Shown: in pieces, positions 1-8,812 of the stretch
Layout of the letters: the number at the start of each line of letters is the position of its first letter
Position numbering within the stretch: position 1 is the stretch's first letter
Origin: Mycolicibacterium cosmeticum
GTDB lineage: Bacteria; Actinomycetota; Actinomycetes; Mycobacteriales; Mycobacteriaceae
Assembly (NCBI GenBank): GCA_016197365.1
Contig: JACPVS010000013.1
Location: 62,001-126,000 of the forward strand
Reading direction: 5' to 3'
DNA length: 64,000 nucleotides
Program-made: the position numbers and the translations under genes
Notes under the pieces: model-generated
What the model was told of the DNA's origin: nothing
Seen by the model: only the letters and a program-made list of their open reading frames with translations
The model's database searches: none

Positions 1-2735
1 CGGAAACCCTTGCCCAGCGGGTAGGCGGCCTGTTCCCGGGTGTACGGGTGCGACCACTCCTCGGTCAGCAAGCTCTCCGCGGTGTGCGGCGCACCGCGCA
101 GCGGATTGTCCTCGGCGGGCCACACCCCGGAGCCGACCTTGTCGATCTCGGCGCGGATGGCGATCATCGCGTCGCAGAACGCGTCCACCTCGGCCAGGCT
201 CTCACTCTCGGTCGGTTCGACCATCAGCGTGCCCGCCACCGGGAAGCTCATGGTCGGGGCGTGGAAACCGAAGTCGGCCAACCGCTTTGCGACGTCATCG
301 ACGGTCACACCGGTGGTCTTGGTGATGGTGGTCAGATCCAGGATGCACTCGTGGGCCACCATGCCGTTCTCACCGGTGTAGAGCACCGGGTAGTACTCGT
401 CGAGCCGGCGCGCGATGTAGTTGGCCGACGCGATCGCCGTCAGCGACGCCTTGCGCAGGCCGACCCCACCCATCATCCGGATGTAGGCCCACGTGATCGG
501 CAGGATGGACGCCGAACCGTACGGTGCCGCCGACACGGTGTAGGTGTCGGTGAGTTCGGCGGCCAGCGGGTGCCCCGGCAGGTACGGCGCCAGATGCGAG
601 CGCACCGCCACCGGACCCACGCCCGGACCGCCACCGCCATGCGGGATGCAGAACGTCTTGTGCAGGTTCAGGTGGCTGACGTCGCCACCGAACCGGCCCG
701 GCCGGGCCAGCCCGACCAGTGCGTTGAGGTTGGCGCCGTCGATGTAGACCTGACCGCCGGCGTCGTGGGTGGCCGCGCAGATCTCGGCCACGTCGTGCTC
801 GTACACGCCGTGGGTGGACGGGTAGGTGATCATCAGCGCGGCAAGGCTTTCCGCGTGCTGGTCAATCTTCGCGCGCAGGTCGTCGAGGTCGACGTCCCCG
901 TTGGCGCGACACCCGACCACCACGACCCGCATGCCCGCCAGGGCGGCCGACGCGGCATTGGTGCCGTGGGCACTGGACGGGATCAGGCACACGTCGCGCT
1001 GACTCTGGCCGCGCTCGGCGTGATAGGCCTGGATGGCCAGCAGCCCGGCGTACTCCCCCTGCGAGCCCGCGTTGGGCTGCAGCGAGATCTCGTCATAGCC
1101 GGTCAGGGACGTCAGCCAGTCCCGCAGGTCGGCGATCAACGTGCGCAGGCCCGGGGTGTCCGAGACCGGTCCGAACGGGTGCTGCCGCGCGAACTCCGGC
1201 CAGGTGATGGGTTCCATCTCCGCGGCCGCGTTCAGCTTCATCGTGCACGAACCCAGCGGGATCATCGTGCGGTCCAGGGCCAGGTCCTTGTCGGCGAGCG
1301 AACGCAGGTAGCGCATCATCTCGGTCTCGGTGCGATACCGGGTGAAGGCCGGGTGCGTGAGGAAGTCGGTGGTGCGGTTCTCGATGTCCGGCGCCGACGC
1401 GTCCGCGCGAGCAACTCCGAATGACGCCAGCACGGCGTCCACATGCGCCTCGGTCGTGGCCTCGTCGCAGGCGATCGACACATGGTCGGCATCCACCCGC
1501 CACAGGTTGAGCCCGCGGCCCTTGGCCGCGGCCACGACCTCGTCGGCGCGGCCCGGCACCCGCGCCAGCACCGTGTCAAAGAAGGTGTCGTGCACCAGCG
1601 CGTCGCCGAGGGCGCCGGCGATCGTCGCGGCCCGGTGGTGCACCCGGCGCGCGATCACCGCGAGCCCCTCGGCGCCGTGATAGCTGGCGTACATGGCGGC
1701 CATCACCGCGAGCAGCACCTGGGCGGTGCAGATGTTGCTGGTGGCCTTGTCCCGGCGGATGTGCTGTTCGCGGGTCTGCAGCGACAGCCGGTAGGCCGGG
1801 TTGCCGTCCGCGTCTTGCGAGACGCCGACGAGGCGGCCAGGGAGCTGGCGGGCGTGCTTGGTGTGCACCGCAAGGTAGCCGGCGTGCGGGCCACCGAAGC
1901 CCATCGGCACCCCGAATCGCTGGGTGGTGCCGAACGCGACGTCGGCGCCGATCTCCCCGGGCGGGGCGGTCAGGGTGAGCGCCAGCAGGTCGGCACCGAC
2001 GGCGACCAGCGCGCCGCGGTCGTGAGCCTGCGCCACCAGGTCGCGCCAGTCCCGCAGCACACCGCTGGCACCCGGCTGTTGAACGACGACACCGTAGAAG
2101 TCGCCGTCGGGCAGCCCCTGAGTCAGGTCGGCGGTGACGATCTCGATGCCGAGCGGCTGGGCGCGGGTCGCGAGTATCGCCGCGGTCTGCGGGTAGACAT
2201 CGGCGTCGACGAGCAGCCGGGTGGCCGATCCCTTCACGGCGCGCTGCATCAGGGTCATCGCCTCGGCGGCCGCCGTGCCCTCGTCGAGCATCGATGCGTT
2301 CGCCACGTCCAGGCCGGTCAGATCCGACACCATGGTCTGGAAGTTGAGCAGGGCTTCGAGGCGGCCCTGGCTGATCTCCGGCTGATACGGCGTGTACGCC
2401 GTGTACCAGGCCGGGTTCTCAAGAATGTTGCGGCGCAACACCGGTGGGGTCAGCGTGTCGAAGTAACCCTGCCCGATCATCGACACGGCGACGGTGTTGG
2501 AGTCGGCCAGCGCACGCAGTTCGGCCAGTGACTCTTCTTCGGTGGCCGGTGCGGGCAGCTGATCCAGCCCCGGTGCGAGGCCGTCGGCGGTCACCGCGTC
2601 CAGGATGCCGGCCGGTAGCGCCTTCTCGGCGAGTTCGTCGAGGGAGCCGACACCGATGACCTGCAGCATCGCGGCGATGGCCGCGGCGTCGGGTCCGATG
2701 TGGCGATCCGCAAATCCGATGTGTGCAGCAGGCAC
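1..2735 (-). CDS. gcvP: Glycine dehydrogenase (P protein of the glycine cleavage system), C-terminus cut off
   Basis: This is the PLP-dependent P protein that decarboxylates glycine and passes the aminomethyl group to the lipoyl arm of GcvH. About 911 codons are visible on the minus strand; the usual length is near 950, so only the last few dozen residues lie outside the window. The single-chain form is clear: the N-terminal half opens [14 protein letters not shown], and the C-terminal half carries the PLP-lysine region [16 protein letters not shown] near bases 640-675. The GTG start at 2735 is chosen because GGGGAG sits six bases upstream and the N-terminus is typical. A tandem glycine riboswitch lies directly upstream, so expression should rise with glycine. 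gcvH is about 3 kb away in the same orientation. Confidence 0.97.
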   Translation of the reverse strand, partial: MPAAHIGFADRHIGPDAAAIAAMLQVIGVGSLDELAEKALPAGILDAVTADGLAPGLDQLPAPATEEESLAELRALADSNTVAVSMIGQGYFDTLTPPVLRRNILENPAWYTAYTPYQPEISQGRLEALLNFQTMVSDLTGLDVANASMLDEGTAAAEAMTLMQRAVKGSATRLLVDADVYPQTAAILATRAQPLGIEIVTADLTQGLPDGDFYGVVVQQPGASGVLRDWRDLVAQAHDRGALVAVGADLLALTLTAPPGEIGADVAFGTTQRFGVPMGFGGPHAGYLAVHTKHARQLPGRLVGVSQDADGNPAYRLSLQTREQHIRRDKATSNICTAQVLLAVMAAMYASYHGAEGLAVIARRVHHRAATIAGALGDALVHDTFFDTVLARVPGRADEVVAAAKGRGLNLWRVDADHVSIACDEATTEAHVDAVLASFGVARADASAPDIENRTTDFLTHPAFTRYRTETEMMRYLRSLADKDLALDRTMIPLGSCTMKLNAAAEMEPITWPEFARQHPFGPVSDTPGLRTLIADLRDWLTSLTGYDEISLQPNAGSQGEYAGLLAIQAYHAERGQSQRDVCLIPSSAHGTNAASAALAGMRVVVVGCRANGDVDLDDLRAKIDQHAESLAALMITYPSTHGVYEHDVAEICAATHDAGGQVYIDGANLNALVGLARPGRFGGDVSHLNLHKTFCIPHGGGGPGVGPVAVRSHLAPYLPGHPLAAELTDTYTVSAAPYGSASILPITWAYIRMMGGVGLRKASLTAIASANYIARRLDEYYPVLYTGENGMVAHECILDLTTITKTTGVTVDDVAKRLADFGFHAPTMSFPVAGTLMVEPTESESLAEVDAFCDAMIAIRAEIDKVGSGVWPAEDNPLRGAPHTAESLLTEEWSHPYTREQAAYPLGKGF

Positions 2736-2777
2736 GAAATCTCCCCTGGGTCGAGGCGCAGACGGCGCGTGAGCACC

Positions 2778-2968
2778 GCGTCCTCTCCCTCTGTCGGGGC
2801 GCCTGAGAGATTCGGCCGCAAGGCCTTTCCCCATGGGCGGGCGCGCTCGAAGACGCACCACTTTCCAGAGGCATCGGGGCCGTGCGCGGTCCGGGGGCCT
2901 GAGAGGTTGACGGAGAGGTGTTGCTCCTTCGGCGCCCGTGACTGGCCGTCACGGAACTCTCCCGCACA
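2778..2968 (-). promoter_or_regulatory. Tandem glycine riboswitch (two gcvT-type aptamers) in the gcvP leader
   Basis: Read on the minus strand, the leader contains the conserved glycine-aptamer blocks twice. Aptamer 1 has GCGGGAGAGTTCC, then CGCCGAAGGAGCAA and AACCTCTCAGGC. Aptamer 2 has CTCTGGAAAG, GGGGAAAGGC, GCCGAATCTCTCAGGCG and the closing AGAGGGAGAGG. This is the canonical tandem arrangement seen upstream of glycine cleavage genes. It ends about 43 bases before the gcvP start. In this family glycine binding normally turns expression on; no separate terminator was modelled here. Boundaries are approximate to a few bases. Confidence 0.95.
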
Positions 2969-2987
2969 AGGGCGATGCCCCGACAGC

Positions 2988-3620
2988 TTAACCGATCTTG
3001 CGGTCGCGGGTCTTGCGCCGGGAGGCCAGCTCGTCTTCGGGCGCTGCGATCGATTCGCCGCCATCGGCCCGCTCACCGGGGAAGTCGGCGATCGCGCCGG
3101 TCAGTTCCCGCATGGCGCCGGAGACCGCGATACCGAACACACCCTGTCCGCCCTGCAGCAGGTCGACGACCTCTTCGGCGGACGTGCATTCGTAGACGGT
3201 GGTGCCGTCGGAGAACAGCGTGATGTTCGCCAGGTCCTTCACACCGCGCTGGCGCAGGTGATCCACCGCGACGCGGATGTTGTGCAGCGAGATGCCGGTG
3301 TCGAGCAGACGCTTGACGATTTTCAGGACCAGGATGTCCTTGAAGGAGTACAGCCGTTGGCTGCCCGAGCCGGCGGCGCCACGGATGGACGGCACCACCA
3401 GGGAGGTGCGGGCCCAGTAGTCGAGTTGGCGGTAGGTGATACCCGCGATCTGGCAGGCGCTCGGTCCGCGGTAGCCGACCAGTTCATCCGGCACCGAATT
3501 GTCCGGGAACAGCCCTGCCTGCACAGGTTCGCCGACGCTCCCGCTCACCGCGGGCTCAGGGCCTCCGGTGGTGGACAGATCCAGCTCCCCCTGATGTGGC
3601 GTGCGTGGCGTGTCGCCCAC
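2988..3620 (-). CDS. MerR-family regulator, Rv1830 (McdR/ResR) type
   Basis: This 210-residue DNA-binding regulator has a MerR winged-helix domain at about residues 45-115 (YRGPSACQIAGITYRQLDYW, then SGSQRLYSFKDILVLKIVK). A C-terminal region of about 90 residues follows and probably mediates dimerisation. In M. tuberculosis the gene at this position, Rv1830, is reported to influence cell-division and growth genes; transferring that role is inference from sequence and synteny. The start is GTG at 3620 with AGGA upstream. It lies between the bifunctional nuclease gene and the gcvP riboswitch. Its 3' end is about 20 bases from the riboswitch, so the gcvP promoter probably overlaps the end of this gene. 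Confidence 0.9.
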   Translation of the reverse strand: MGDTPRTPHQGELDLSTTGGPEPAVSGSVGEPVQAGLFPDNSVPDELVGYRGPSACQIAGITYRQLDYWARTSLVVPSIRGAAGSGSQRLYSFKDILVLKIVKRLLDTGISLHNIRVAVDHLRQRGVKDLANITLFSDGTTVYECTSAEEVVDLLQGGQGVFGIAVSGAMRELTGAIADFPGERADGGESIAAPEDELASRRKTRDRKIG

Positions 3621-3822
3621 AATCCATCCTCTCCGCCGATCGATCCCGGCTTCAGAAGTGCGCTGTGACCTGCACGCACGCTCGTCTGCCCAGTTTCGAA
3701 TGTGTCGAGCATACGCTCAACACGGTCCCGTTACTGCCCGTCGTGGTTCAAAGTATGGCTGCCCGTTTCACCGTCACCCCACACACCGCCCGCGTGTCGA
3801 GCTCACGAGACGCATCCGTGAT

Positions 3823-4317
3823 CTAGGTCGCTTTGAAGTCGTCCGGCGACACACTGTCGAGGAATTCCTTGAACTTCTCGACCTCGTCCTCACGCACTGC
3901 CCCGGTGGGCTCTTCGTCGCTCTCATCCGGGATCAGCAACCCGGCTTCGGCCAGCACGGCTTCCTCGACATAGATCGGTACGCCGACGCGCAACGCGATG
4001 GCCACCGAGTCCGACGGACGAGCGGACACCTTGATGTCCCGGTCGAAGATCAGGTCGGCGTAGAACGTGCCTTCCTGAAGGTCGACGATGCGTACCTCTT
4101 TGAGCGAATGCCCAAGCGCGGCAATCAGATCCCGGATCAGGTCGTGGGTGAGCGGCCGCGTGGGCTCCACACCCTGCTGCTCCAGCGCGATCGCGGCGGC
4201 CTCGGACTGGCCGATCCAGATGGGCAGGTAGCGGTCGCCATTGGACTCCCGCAAGAGCAGCACCGGCTGATTCTGCGGCTGCTCGACGCGAATCCCGACT
4301 ACCCGAACCTCACCCAT
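3823..4317 (-). CDS. Bifunctional nuclease (BFN/DUF151) domain protein, Rv1829 type
   Basis: This 164-residue protein belongs to the BFN/DUF151 family (opening MGEVRVVGIRVEQPQNQPVL, then a conserved LPIWIGQSEAAAIAL block). Family members are linked to nuclease activity in plants and bacteria, but the mycobacterial function is not established. The C-terminus is acidic (residues about 135-164). It sits 46 bp downstream of the FtsR-type MerR gene and is probably co-transcribed. The neighbour order MerR-BFN-MerR matches M. tuberculosis Rv1828-Rv1829-Rv1830. About 200 bp without a gene separates it from the following MerR gene, which may therefore have its own promoter. Confidence 0.9.
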   Translation of the reverse strand: MGEVRVVGIRVEQPQNQPVLLLRESNGDRYLPIWIGQSEAAAIALEQQGVEPTRPLTHDLIRDLIAALGHSLKEVRIVDLQEGTFYADLIFDRDIKVSARPSDSVAIALRVGVPIYVEEAVLAEAGLLIPDESDEEPTGAVREDEVEKFKEFLDSVSPDDFKAT

Positions 4318-4363
4318 CAGCGTCTGCCCTCCATGACGAAGTCGTCACCGAAAAGTCTAGTCC

Positions 4364-5098
4364 TCAGCGATCGAGAACGTCGCGCACAGCCGATTTGATC
4401 AGCGACGTGTGCAACGTGATCGCGAGTGCGGCCACCTCGCGGGCCAGTTCATCGGCACGGTCCCTGGCACCCGCATTGCCCGCGGCCGCGACCGGACCGG
4501 CGATCTGCGCGATCAGGTCGGACTGCCGGTCGGCGGCCGACCGGAACGCCCGCAGGTGCCGCGGCTCCACGCCGTAGTCGGCCAGCGCCCGCGCGCACTG
4601 GGCGATCAGCACGGAATGCTCGTCGAAGAATCCGGCCGGACCGGGCCGGATCACGCCCGCGGTCACCAGCGCCGCCAGCAGCGCACCGTCCACCCCGGAA
4701 CGGGCCAGAAGGTCTTCGCGGCTGAGCCGAACCTGCGCGGGAGCCACTGCGGCGGCGTCATGACCTTCGCCGTCCACCTGTGCGGCCACCGCCAAACGCG
4801 GTACCGCATAAGCGGATCCGCCGGACGGCAGCTCACCGTCTGGAAGCGCGTCGAGCTGCGCCTTGATGACCTTCAACGGCAGGTACTGGTCCCGCTGTGC
4901 GGTGAGGACGAACCGAAGGCGTGCGCAGTCGTACGCCGTGAACCGCCGGTACCCGGCCGCCGAACGTTCCGGCGTGACCAGTCCCTCGGCCTCGAGGAAC
5001 CGGATCTTCGAGATGGTCACATCGGGGAAGTCGGGGCGCAGCAGGTCCAGGACCGCTCCGATCGACATCCCGGCGAATCCCGGGTCCGGCTGGCTCAT
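4364..5098 (-). CDS. ftsR: MerR-family regulator, FtsR/Rv1828 type
   Basis: This 244-residue MerR-type regulator has its DNA-binding helix-turn-helix and wing at about residues 10-75 ([43 protein letters not shown]). A helical C-terminal half follows. Its closest named relative by family and synteny is FtsR of Corynebacterium glutamicum, a regulator of ftsZ; the M. tuberculosis counterpart is Rv1828. It lies 27 bp downstream of garA, as in M. tuberculosis, so a garA-ftsR-BFN transcript is likely. The gene symbol rests on homology alone. Confidence 0.88.
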   Translation of the reverse strand: MSQPDPGFAGMSIGAVLDLLRPDFPDVTISKIRFLEAEGLVTPERSAAGYRRFTAYDCARLRFVLTAQRDQYLPLKVIKAQLDALPDGELPSGGSAYAVPRLAVAAQVDGEGHDAAAVAPAQVRLSREDLLARSGVDGALLAALVTAGVIRPGPAGFFDEHSVLIAQCARALADYGVEPRHLRAFRSAADRQSDLIAQIAGPVAAAGNAGARDRADELAREVAALAITLHTSLIKSAVRDVLDR

Positions 5099-5125
5099 TC
5101 GTTGTTCAGGTCAGCGACGGCCGCG

Positions 5126-5590
5126 TCAGGCGTCGTCGGACTTGGGCCCGGTCAGGAACACCAGCCGGAACTTGCCTATCTGGACCTCGTCGCCGTTGGC
5201 CAGCACCGCAGAATCGACGGGCTCGCGGTTGACGTAGGTGCCGTTCAGGCTGCCGACGTCGACGACCTGGAACTCGCCGGTCTCCAGACGGAACTCGGCA
5301 TGGCGCCGGCTGACGGTCACGTCGTCGAGGAAGATGTCGCTGTCGGGGTGGCGGCCCGCCGAGGTGGTCGGCTGGTCGAGCAGGAAACGTGAACCCGCGT
5401 TGGGGCCACGCTTCACGACCAGCAGTGCCGACCCGGCGGGAAGTCCCTCGACCCCCGACACCGAGCTGTCGCTGCTCGTCGCCGCGGGGGCGTCCAGTTC
5501 GTTGAGGAAATCAGCGCGGAAAACCGATGTCGTCTCCACCGTGACTTCGTCGGACGTCTGGTCGGCCCCGGTGTTGCTGTTCTCCGTCAC
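5126..5590 (-). CDS. garA: GarA, FHA-domain regulator of glutamate/2-oxoglutarate metabolism
   Basis: This 154-residue protein has an N-terminal phosphorylation tail and one FHA domain. The tail holds the paired threonines Thr20-Thr21 in VTVETTSVFRADF, the segment phosphorylated by PknB and PknG in mycobacteria. The FHA domain spans about residues 55-145, with the phosphothreonine-binding elements Arg80 (SAGRHPDSD), VSRRHAEF at 92-100 and SLNGTY at 114-119. In mycobacteria and corynebacteria (OdhI) the unphosphorylated protein inhibits 2-oxoglutarate dehydrogenase and NAD-glutamate dehydrogenase and activates glutamate synthase. About 210 bp of gene-free DNA upstream should hold its promoter. 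Confidence 0.96.
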   Translation of the reverse strand: MTENSNTGADQTSDEVTVETTSVFRADFLNELDAPAATSSDSSVSGVEGLPAGSALLVVKRGPNAGSRFLLDQPTTSAGRHPDSDIFLDDVTVSRRHAEFRLETGEFQVVDVGSLNGTYVNREPVDSAVLANGDEVQIGKFRLVFLTGPKSDDA

Positions 5591-5800
5591 CCGCTGCTCC
5601 TCTGCTGGCTGCTGTGGCGTGTTGCCGGTGGCCGGGTGTTGGTTCCCCAGCCGTCATACGTCGATATCGACCGTACCGCGCCGTGCGCCCTGTTGGGTCC
5701 ACCACGGCCGGATCGACTCACGCAGACTTGGCCCACGCCAATGTGTGCCTGTTGATGCCTGTCGGTCGTCTGAACCGATGGGCGAAACCCTAACAACTCG

Positions 5801-6196
5801 CTATTCGGACACGGCGCTTCGGTAGGCGTCCGCGTCGAGCAATTCGGTCAAACCGCTGGCCAGAGTGGCGGCGTCGACGTCGAGTTCGACGAGCCAGCCG
5901 GCTCCGTAGGGATCGGAATTGACCAACTCGGGGCTGCCCTCCAGGTCGCCGTTCACCGCAACGACTTTCGCGGTCAGCGGGGCGTAGAGATCCGACAGCG
6001 ATTTGGTCGACTCGACCTCACCAAAAGACTCGCCGGCGGTCACCTCGGCGCCGACGTCGGGCAGCTGCACGAAGACGACGTCCCCCAAGGCGGCCTGCGC
6101 GTAATCGGTGATGCCGACCCGCACGGTGGTGTCACCGGTGCGCTGCACCCACTCGTGCTCGGACGTGTACTGCAGGTCGGCTGGGATTTCGCTCAC
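5801..6196 (-). CDS. gcvH: Glycine cleavage system H protein
   Basis: This 131-residue lipoyl carrier protein shuttles the aminomethyl group between the P, T and L proteins. The lipoylated lysine is Lys65 in GEVESTKSLSDL, in the normal beta-hairpin context, and YTSEHEWV at residues 10-17 is typical of the family. It sits 31 bp downstream of the second DUF881 gene, so it may be transcribed with that membrane-protein block rather than with gcvP. gcvT is not in this window. No glycine aptamer is visible upstream of it. Confidence 0.96.
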   Translation of the reverse strand: MSEIPADLQYTSEHEWVQRTGDTTVRVGITDYAQAALGDVVFVQLPDVGAEVTAGESFGEVESTKSLSDLYAPLTAKVVAVNGDLEGSPELVNSDPYGAGWLVELDVDAATLASGLTELLDADAYRSAVSE

Positions 6197-6227
6197 GGCG
6201 CTCCTTGTGGCTGCGGGCTGGCACTGC

Positions 6228-7001
6228 TCATTTGACCGGTTGAGCGTATTGGCGCGGTTTCGGTTGCCGCAAGGCGGTCACCTCCACGCGGTCGGACTGG
6301 GCGACGGTCATGGTGCCCCCGACGCGCTCGACGCTGTCGATCGCCCCGCCCGGAATGTTCAGGGCGGCGGCCAGCGTCGGTGGATCACCAATGGCCAGAA
6401 CCGAATACGGCGGGCTGACGGCGGTGTTGTCGATCACCAGCGACCCGGGCGATCCGACCACCCAGGTGTCCACGCCCACTCGGGTGCTCCCCACCTGCAT
6501 TGCCTCCGCCCCCGCCGCCCGCAGCTCGTTGATCACGTCGAGCATGGTTTCCGGCGACACGCCGCGCGCCGCGTCGTCGATGGTGATGGTGACCCCGGGC
6601 CCGGTCGCGCCCACTGTTCCGATCAGGATCGACAGCGCCGCCAGGCGGGCCTGGGCGTTCTCGATGGCCGCCTGGTCGCTGCTGCCGGAAGCCTGCAGCG
6701 ACGACAGCGTCCGCTGCAGATCGGCGACCTCGGTGTTGAGCGCGGCTTCGCGCTGTTGCAGAGAATCCAACAGCACCAGCAGATCCGCGGGCCGCGCCGT
6801 CTCCAGGGAATCACCCGATTCGGTCTGCCGCACCTGGGTGACGATCGCCACGCCGAGCAGCAGGATCAGCAGCGCGGCGAGCGCGCCGAAGACCCGTTGC
6901 GACCGGGTTCGGCGTTTCAACGGTTCGGCGCCGGGCTCGCGCTCGTGGCGGCCGTGGTGCGGCTCCTCGGCGTGCTCCGGTTCGTCGGCCGTCACGGTCA
7001 A
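6228..7001 (-). CDS. DUF881 membrane protein, Rv1825 type
   Basis: This 257-residue protein has a charged, histidine-rich N-terminus, one transmembrane helix (about residues 36-58, VFGALAALLILLLGVAIV) and an extracytoplasmic coiled-coil stretch (about 70-125). The DUF881 domain follows (GPGVTITIDDAARG, VINELRAAGAEAMQVG, TAVSPPYSVLAIGDP). The function is not firmly known. Domain order and the DUF881-DUF1290-DUF881 neighbourhood are conserved in actinobacteria. Its start codon overlaps the DUF1290 stop by four bases (ATGA), indicating translational coupling. Confidence 0.88.
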   Translation of the reverse strand: MTVTADEPEHAEEPHHGRHEREPGAEPLKRRTRSQRVFGALAALLILLLGVAIVTQVRQTESGDSLETARPADLLVLLDSLQQREAALNTEVADLQRTLSSLQASGSSDQAAIENAQARLAALSILIGTVGATGPGVTITIDDAARGVSPETMLDVINELRAAGAEAMQVGSTRVGVDTWVVGSPGSLVIDNTAVSPPYSVLAIGDPPTLAAALNIPGGAIDSVERVGGTMTVAQSDRVEVTALRQPKPRQYAQPVK

Positions 7002-7330
7002 GCCCCGAACAGCCGGCGCCGCAAGGCGGCCGCGTTGCCGAAGATGCGGATACCGAGCACGACGATGATGGCGGTGGACAGCTGGGTGCCGACGCCGAGC
7101 TGGTCCCCGACGAACACGATGAGCGCGGCCACCAACACGTTGAACACGAAGGACACCACGAAGACCTTCGCGTCGAAGATCCGCTCCAGATAGGCGCGCA
7201 AGCCACCGAACACCGCGTCCAGGGCCGCGACGACGGCGATGGGCAGATACGGCTGGATCGCCTCGGGGACGCTGGGGTGGAACACCACCCCCAGCACGAT
7301 GCCGACGACGAGCGCGGCTATTCCGATCAT
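6998..7330 (-). CDS. Small basic membrane protein (DUF1290), Rv1824 type
   Basis: This 110-residue polytopic protein of the Sbp/DUF1290 family begins [19 protein letters not shown] and has three hydrophobic segments (about residues 1-17, 28-42 and 55-75) plus an amphipathic end. The ATG at 7330 is used because it starts the conserved family sequence and overlaps the upstream DUF881 stop (ATGA). A longer in-frame extension upstream is only antisense-like, low-complexity sequence. It is flanked by two DUF881 genes with four-base overlaps on both sides, so the three proteins are probably made in fixed proportion and may form one envelope complex. That complex is inferred from gene order. Confidence 0.9.
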   Translation of the reverse strand: MIGIAALVVGIVLGVVFHPSVPEAIQPYLPIAVVAALDAVFGGLRAYLERIFDAKVFVVSFVFNVLVAALIVFVGDQLGVGTQLSTAIIVVLGIRIFGNAAALRRRLFGA

Positions 7331-8238
7331 GGCGGTCCGATCTGCTTGGCGAAACGGAGCTCTCGTACCGAACTGGCTGCGGCGGTGAGCGCTTCGCCGG
7401 TGCTGACCGTCACCCCGACACCGTAGGACTTCTCCAGCAGTGCCAGGCGTTGGCGCCCCGTGCTGCGCCCGAACGCCTCCTGCATGGCGTGCGGGGGCCC
7501 GATCGCGACGACGGAATACGGGGTGGCGACGGGCTGGTTGTCGACGAGGATGCCGCCCCCGGCCTGCCGGATGGTGACGTTCGGCCCGATCCGCACGCCA
7601 CCGACGGCGATCGCTTCGGCGCCGCTGACCCACAACGAGTTGACCACCAATTGCAGATCGCGGTCCAGGATCACCTGGCGACTGCCGGCGACCCGTTCCT
7701 TGGACACGTCGGTGAGATCGCGGGACGCACCCGGATCGGTGATCACCACCGTGACGCCGGGTCCGATCACGGGGGTCGCGGCCGCCGCGAAGGAGTCCCG
7801 GTCCAGATCGGCGAGCAGGGCGCGACCGCGCTCGTCGCCGGCCAGCCGGCTGCGGCGCTCACCTTCCACCCGGGAGGTGAGCGCGTCACGCCCGGCAGCC
7901 AGTGCGTCGGTTCGGGATTCGGCGGCGCGCACACTGCCGGACAAGACCTGTTGGGTCTGCCGATTGGCCGGTGCCACGGACTGGGCCTGTGCCACCGCCA
8001 TGGCGAACACCGTCGCCACGCTCAGTCCGGCGAGCAACTGCCACGCCCAGCCCAGGCGACGGGGCGCACCGCCCTCGGAACGGCGGCGGGCAGCGGCGGC
8101 ATAGCCGGGGTCCAGATGGTCCGACAGCAGAGACCGCAACAGTGAAGGCACTGGAATGCGTTGTGGCGCACCCGCTTCGTGCGTGTTGAGCCCTACATGC
8201 GGCTCATACCCGCCCAGCGAGCGCGCCGAGTCAACCAC
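7327..8238 (-). CDS. DUF881 membrane protein, Rv1823 type
   Basis: This 303-residue paralogue of the second DUF881 protein has a cytoplasmic N-terminus of about 65 residues and one transmembrane helix (about 66-86, [18 protein letters not shown]). A coiled-coil linker (about 95-145) precedes the DUF881 domain ([50 protein letters not shown]). It overlaps pgsA2 by 8 bp at its start and DUF1290 by 4 bp at its end, placing it inside a tight operon with a phospholipid-synthesis gene. Function unknown; an envelope role is inferred from topology and neighbours. Confidence 0.88.
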   Translation of the reverse strand: MVDSARSLGGYEPHVGLNTHEAGAPQRIPVPSLLRSLLSDHLDPGYAAAARRRSEGGAPRRLGWAWQLLAGLSVATVFAMAVAQAQSVAPANRQTQQVLSGSVRAAESRTDALAAGRDALTSRVEGERRSRLAGDERGRALLADLDRDSFAAAATPVIGPGVTVVITDPGASRDLTDVSKERVAGSRQVILDRDLQLVVNSLWVSGAEAIAVGGVRIGPNVTIRQAGGGILVDNQPVATPYSVVAIGPPHAMQEAFGRSTGRQRLALLEKSYGVGVTVSTGEALTAAASSVRELRFAKQIGPP

Positions 8239-8803
8239 GCCGCACCACCAGCACGACCTGGAACAGATAGAGCAGCGCCGACCACAGGTACAGCGCCATC
8301 CCCCAGATCAGGAAGGCCCACCCGATGGCCAGCACGACCCGACTCCACAGGGCGTCGAATTGGCCGAGCAGCACCAACGGAAAACCCGACATCAGCGCGA
8401 ACGTGGCCGCCTTGCCGATATAGGTGACCGGCAGTGCGGTGAGGCCGTAGCGGCGCAGCACCGGCAAGGTGCCGCCGAGCACCACATCACGGCCGATGAG
8501 CGTGACGACGAACCACCACGGGACCACACCCGCGGCCGCCAGTGCCACCGGGGTCACCAGCATGTAGATGCGATCCACCGCGGGGTCGAGCAGCTCCCCC
8601 AGCCGCGAGGACTGGTTGTCGAACATCCGGGCTATCTTGCCGTCGGCCCAGTCGGAGAAGCCGCTGAACATCAGCACCGCCACCGCGAATCCGTTGGCGT
8701 GCACCACCAGTAGCAGATAGAGGAACACCGGGACGAGCAGCAGCCGCAGCACACTGAGCGCGTTCGGGATGGTGAGCACCCGATCGGTTGCGGCCCCAGG
8801 CAT
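8231..8803 (-). CDS. pgsA2: CDP-alcohol phosphatidyltransferase, PgsA2 type
   Basis: This 190-residue integral membrane enzyme of the CDP-alcohol phosphatidyltransferase family carries the complete signature D-x2-D-G-x2-A-R-x8-G-x3-D-x3-D at about residues 51-77 (DWADGKIAR through [10 protein letters not shown]). Such enzymes displace CMP from CDP-diacylglycerol with an alcohol; the family includes phosphatidylglycerophosphate and cardiolipin synthases. The sequence alone does not settle which product this copy makes. It follows secA2 by 9 bp and overlaps the DUF881 gene, the same order as Rv1821-Rv1822-Rv1823. Confidence 0.9.
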   Translation of the reverse strand: MPGAATDRVLTIPNALSVLRLLLVPVFLYLLLVVHANGFAVAVLMFSGFSDWADGKIARMFDNQSSRLGELLDPAVDRIYMLVTPVALAAAGVVPWWFVVTLIGRDVVLGGTLPVLRRYGLTALPVTYIGKAATFALMSGFPLVLLGQFDALWSRVVLAIGWAFLIWGMALYLWSALLYLFQVVLVVRRG

Positions 8804-8812
8804 GGGCTAAAC

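Noticed and set aside
48..1424. Long plus-strand open frame opposite gcvP
   Set aside because: It is antisense to strongly conserved gcvP codons and rich in Arg/His/Gly from GC-biased third positions. No family similarity is visible.
2419..3076. Minus-strand frames of 160-180 codons over the gcvP leader
   Set aside because: They coincide with the two glycine aptamers, whose conserved RNA blocks explain the sequence; the peptides are not protein-like.
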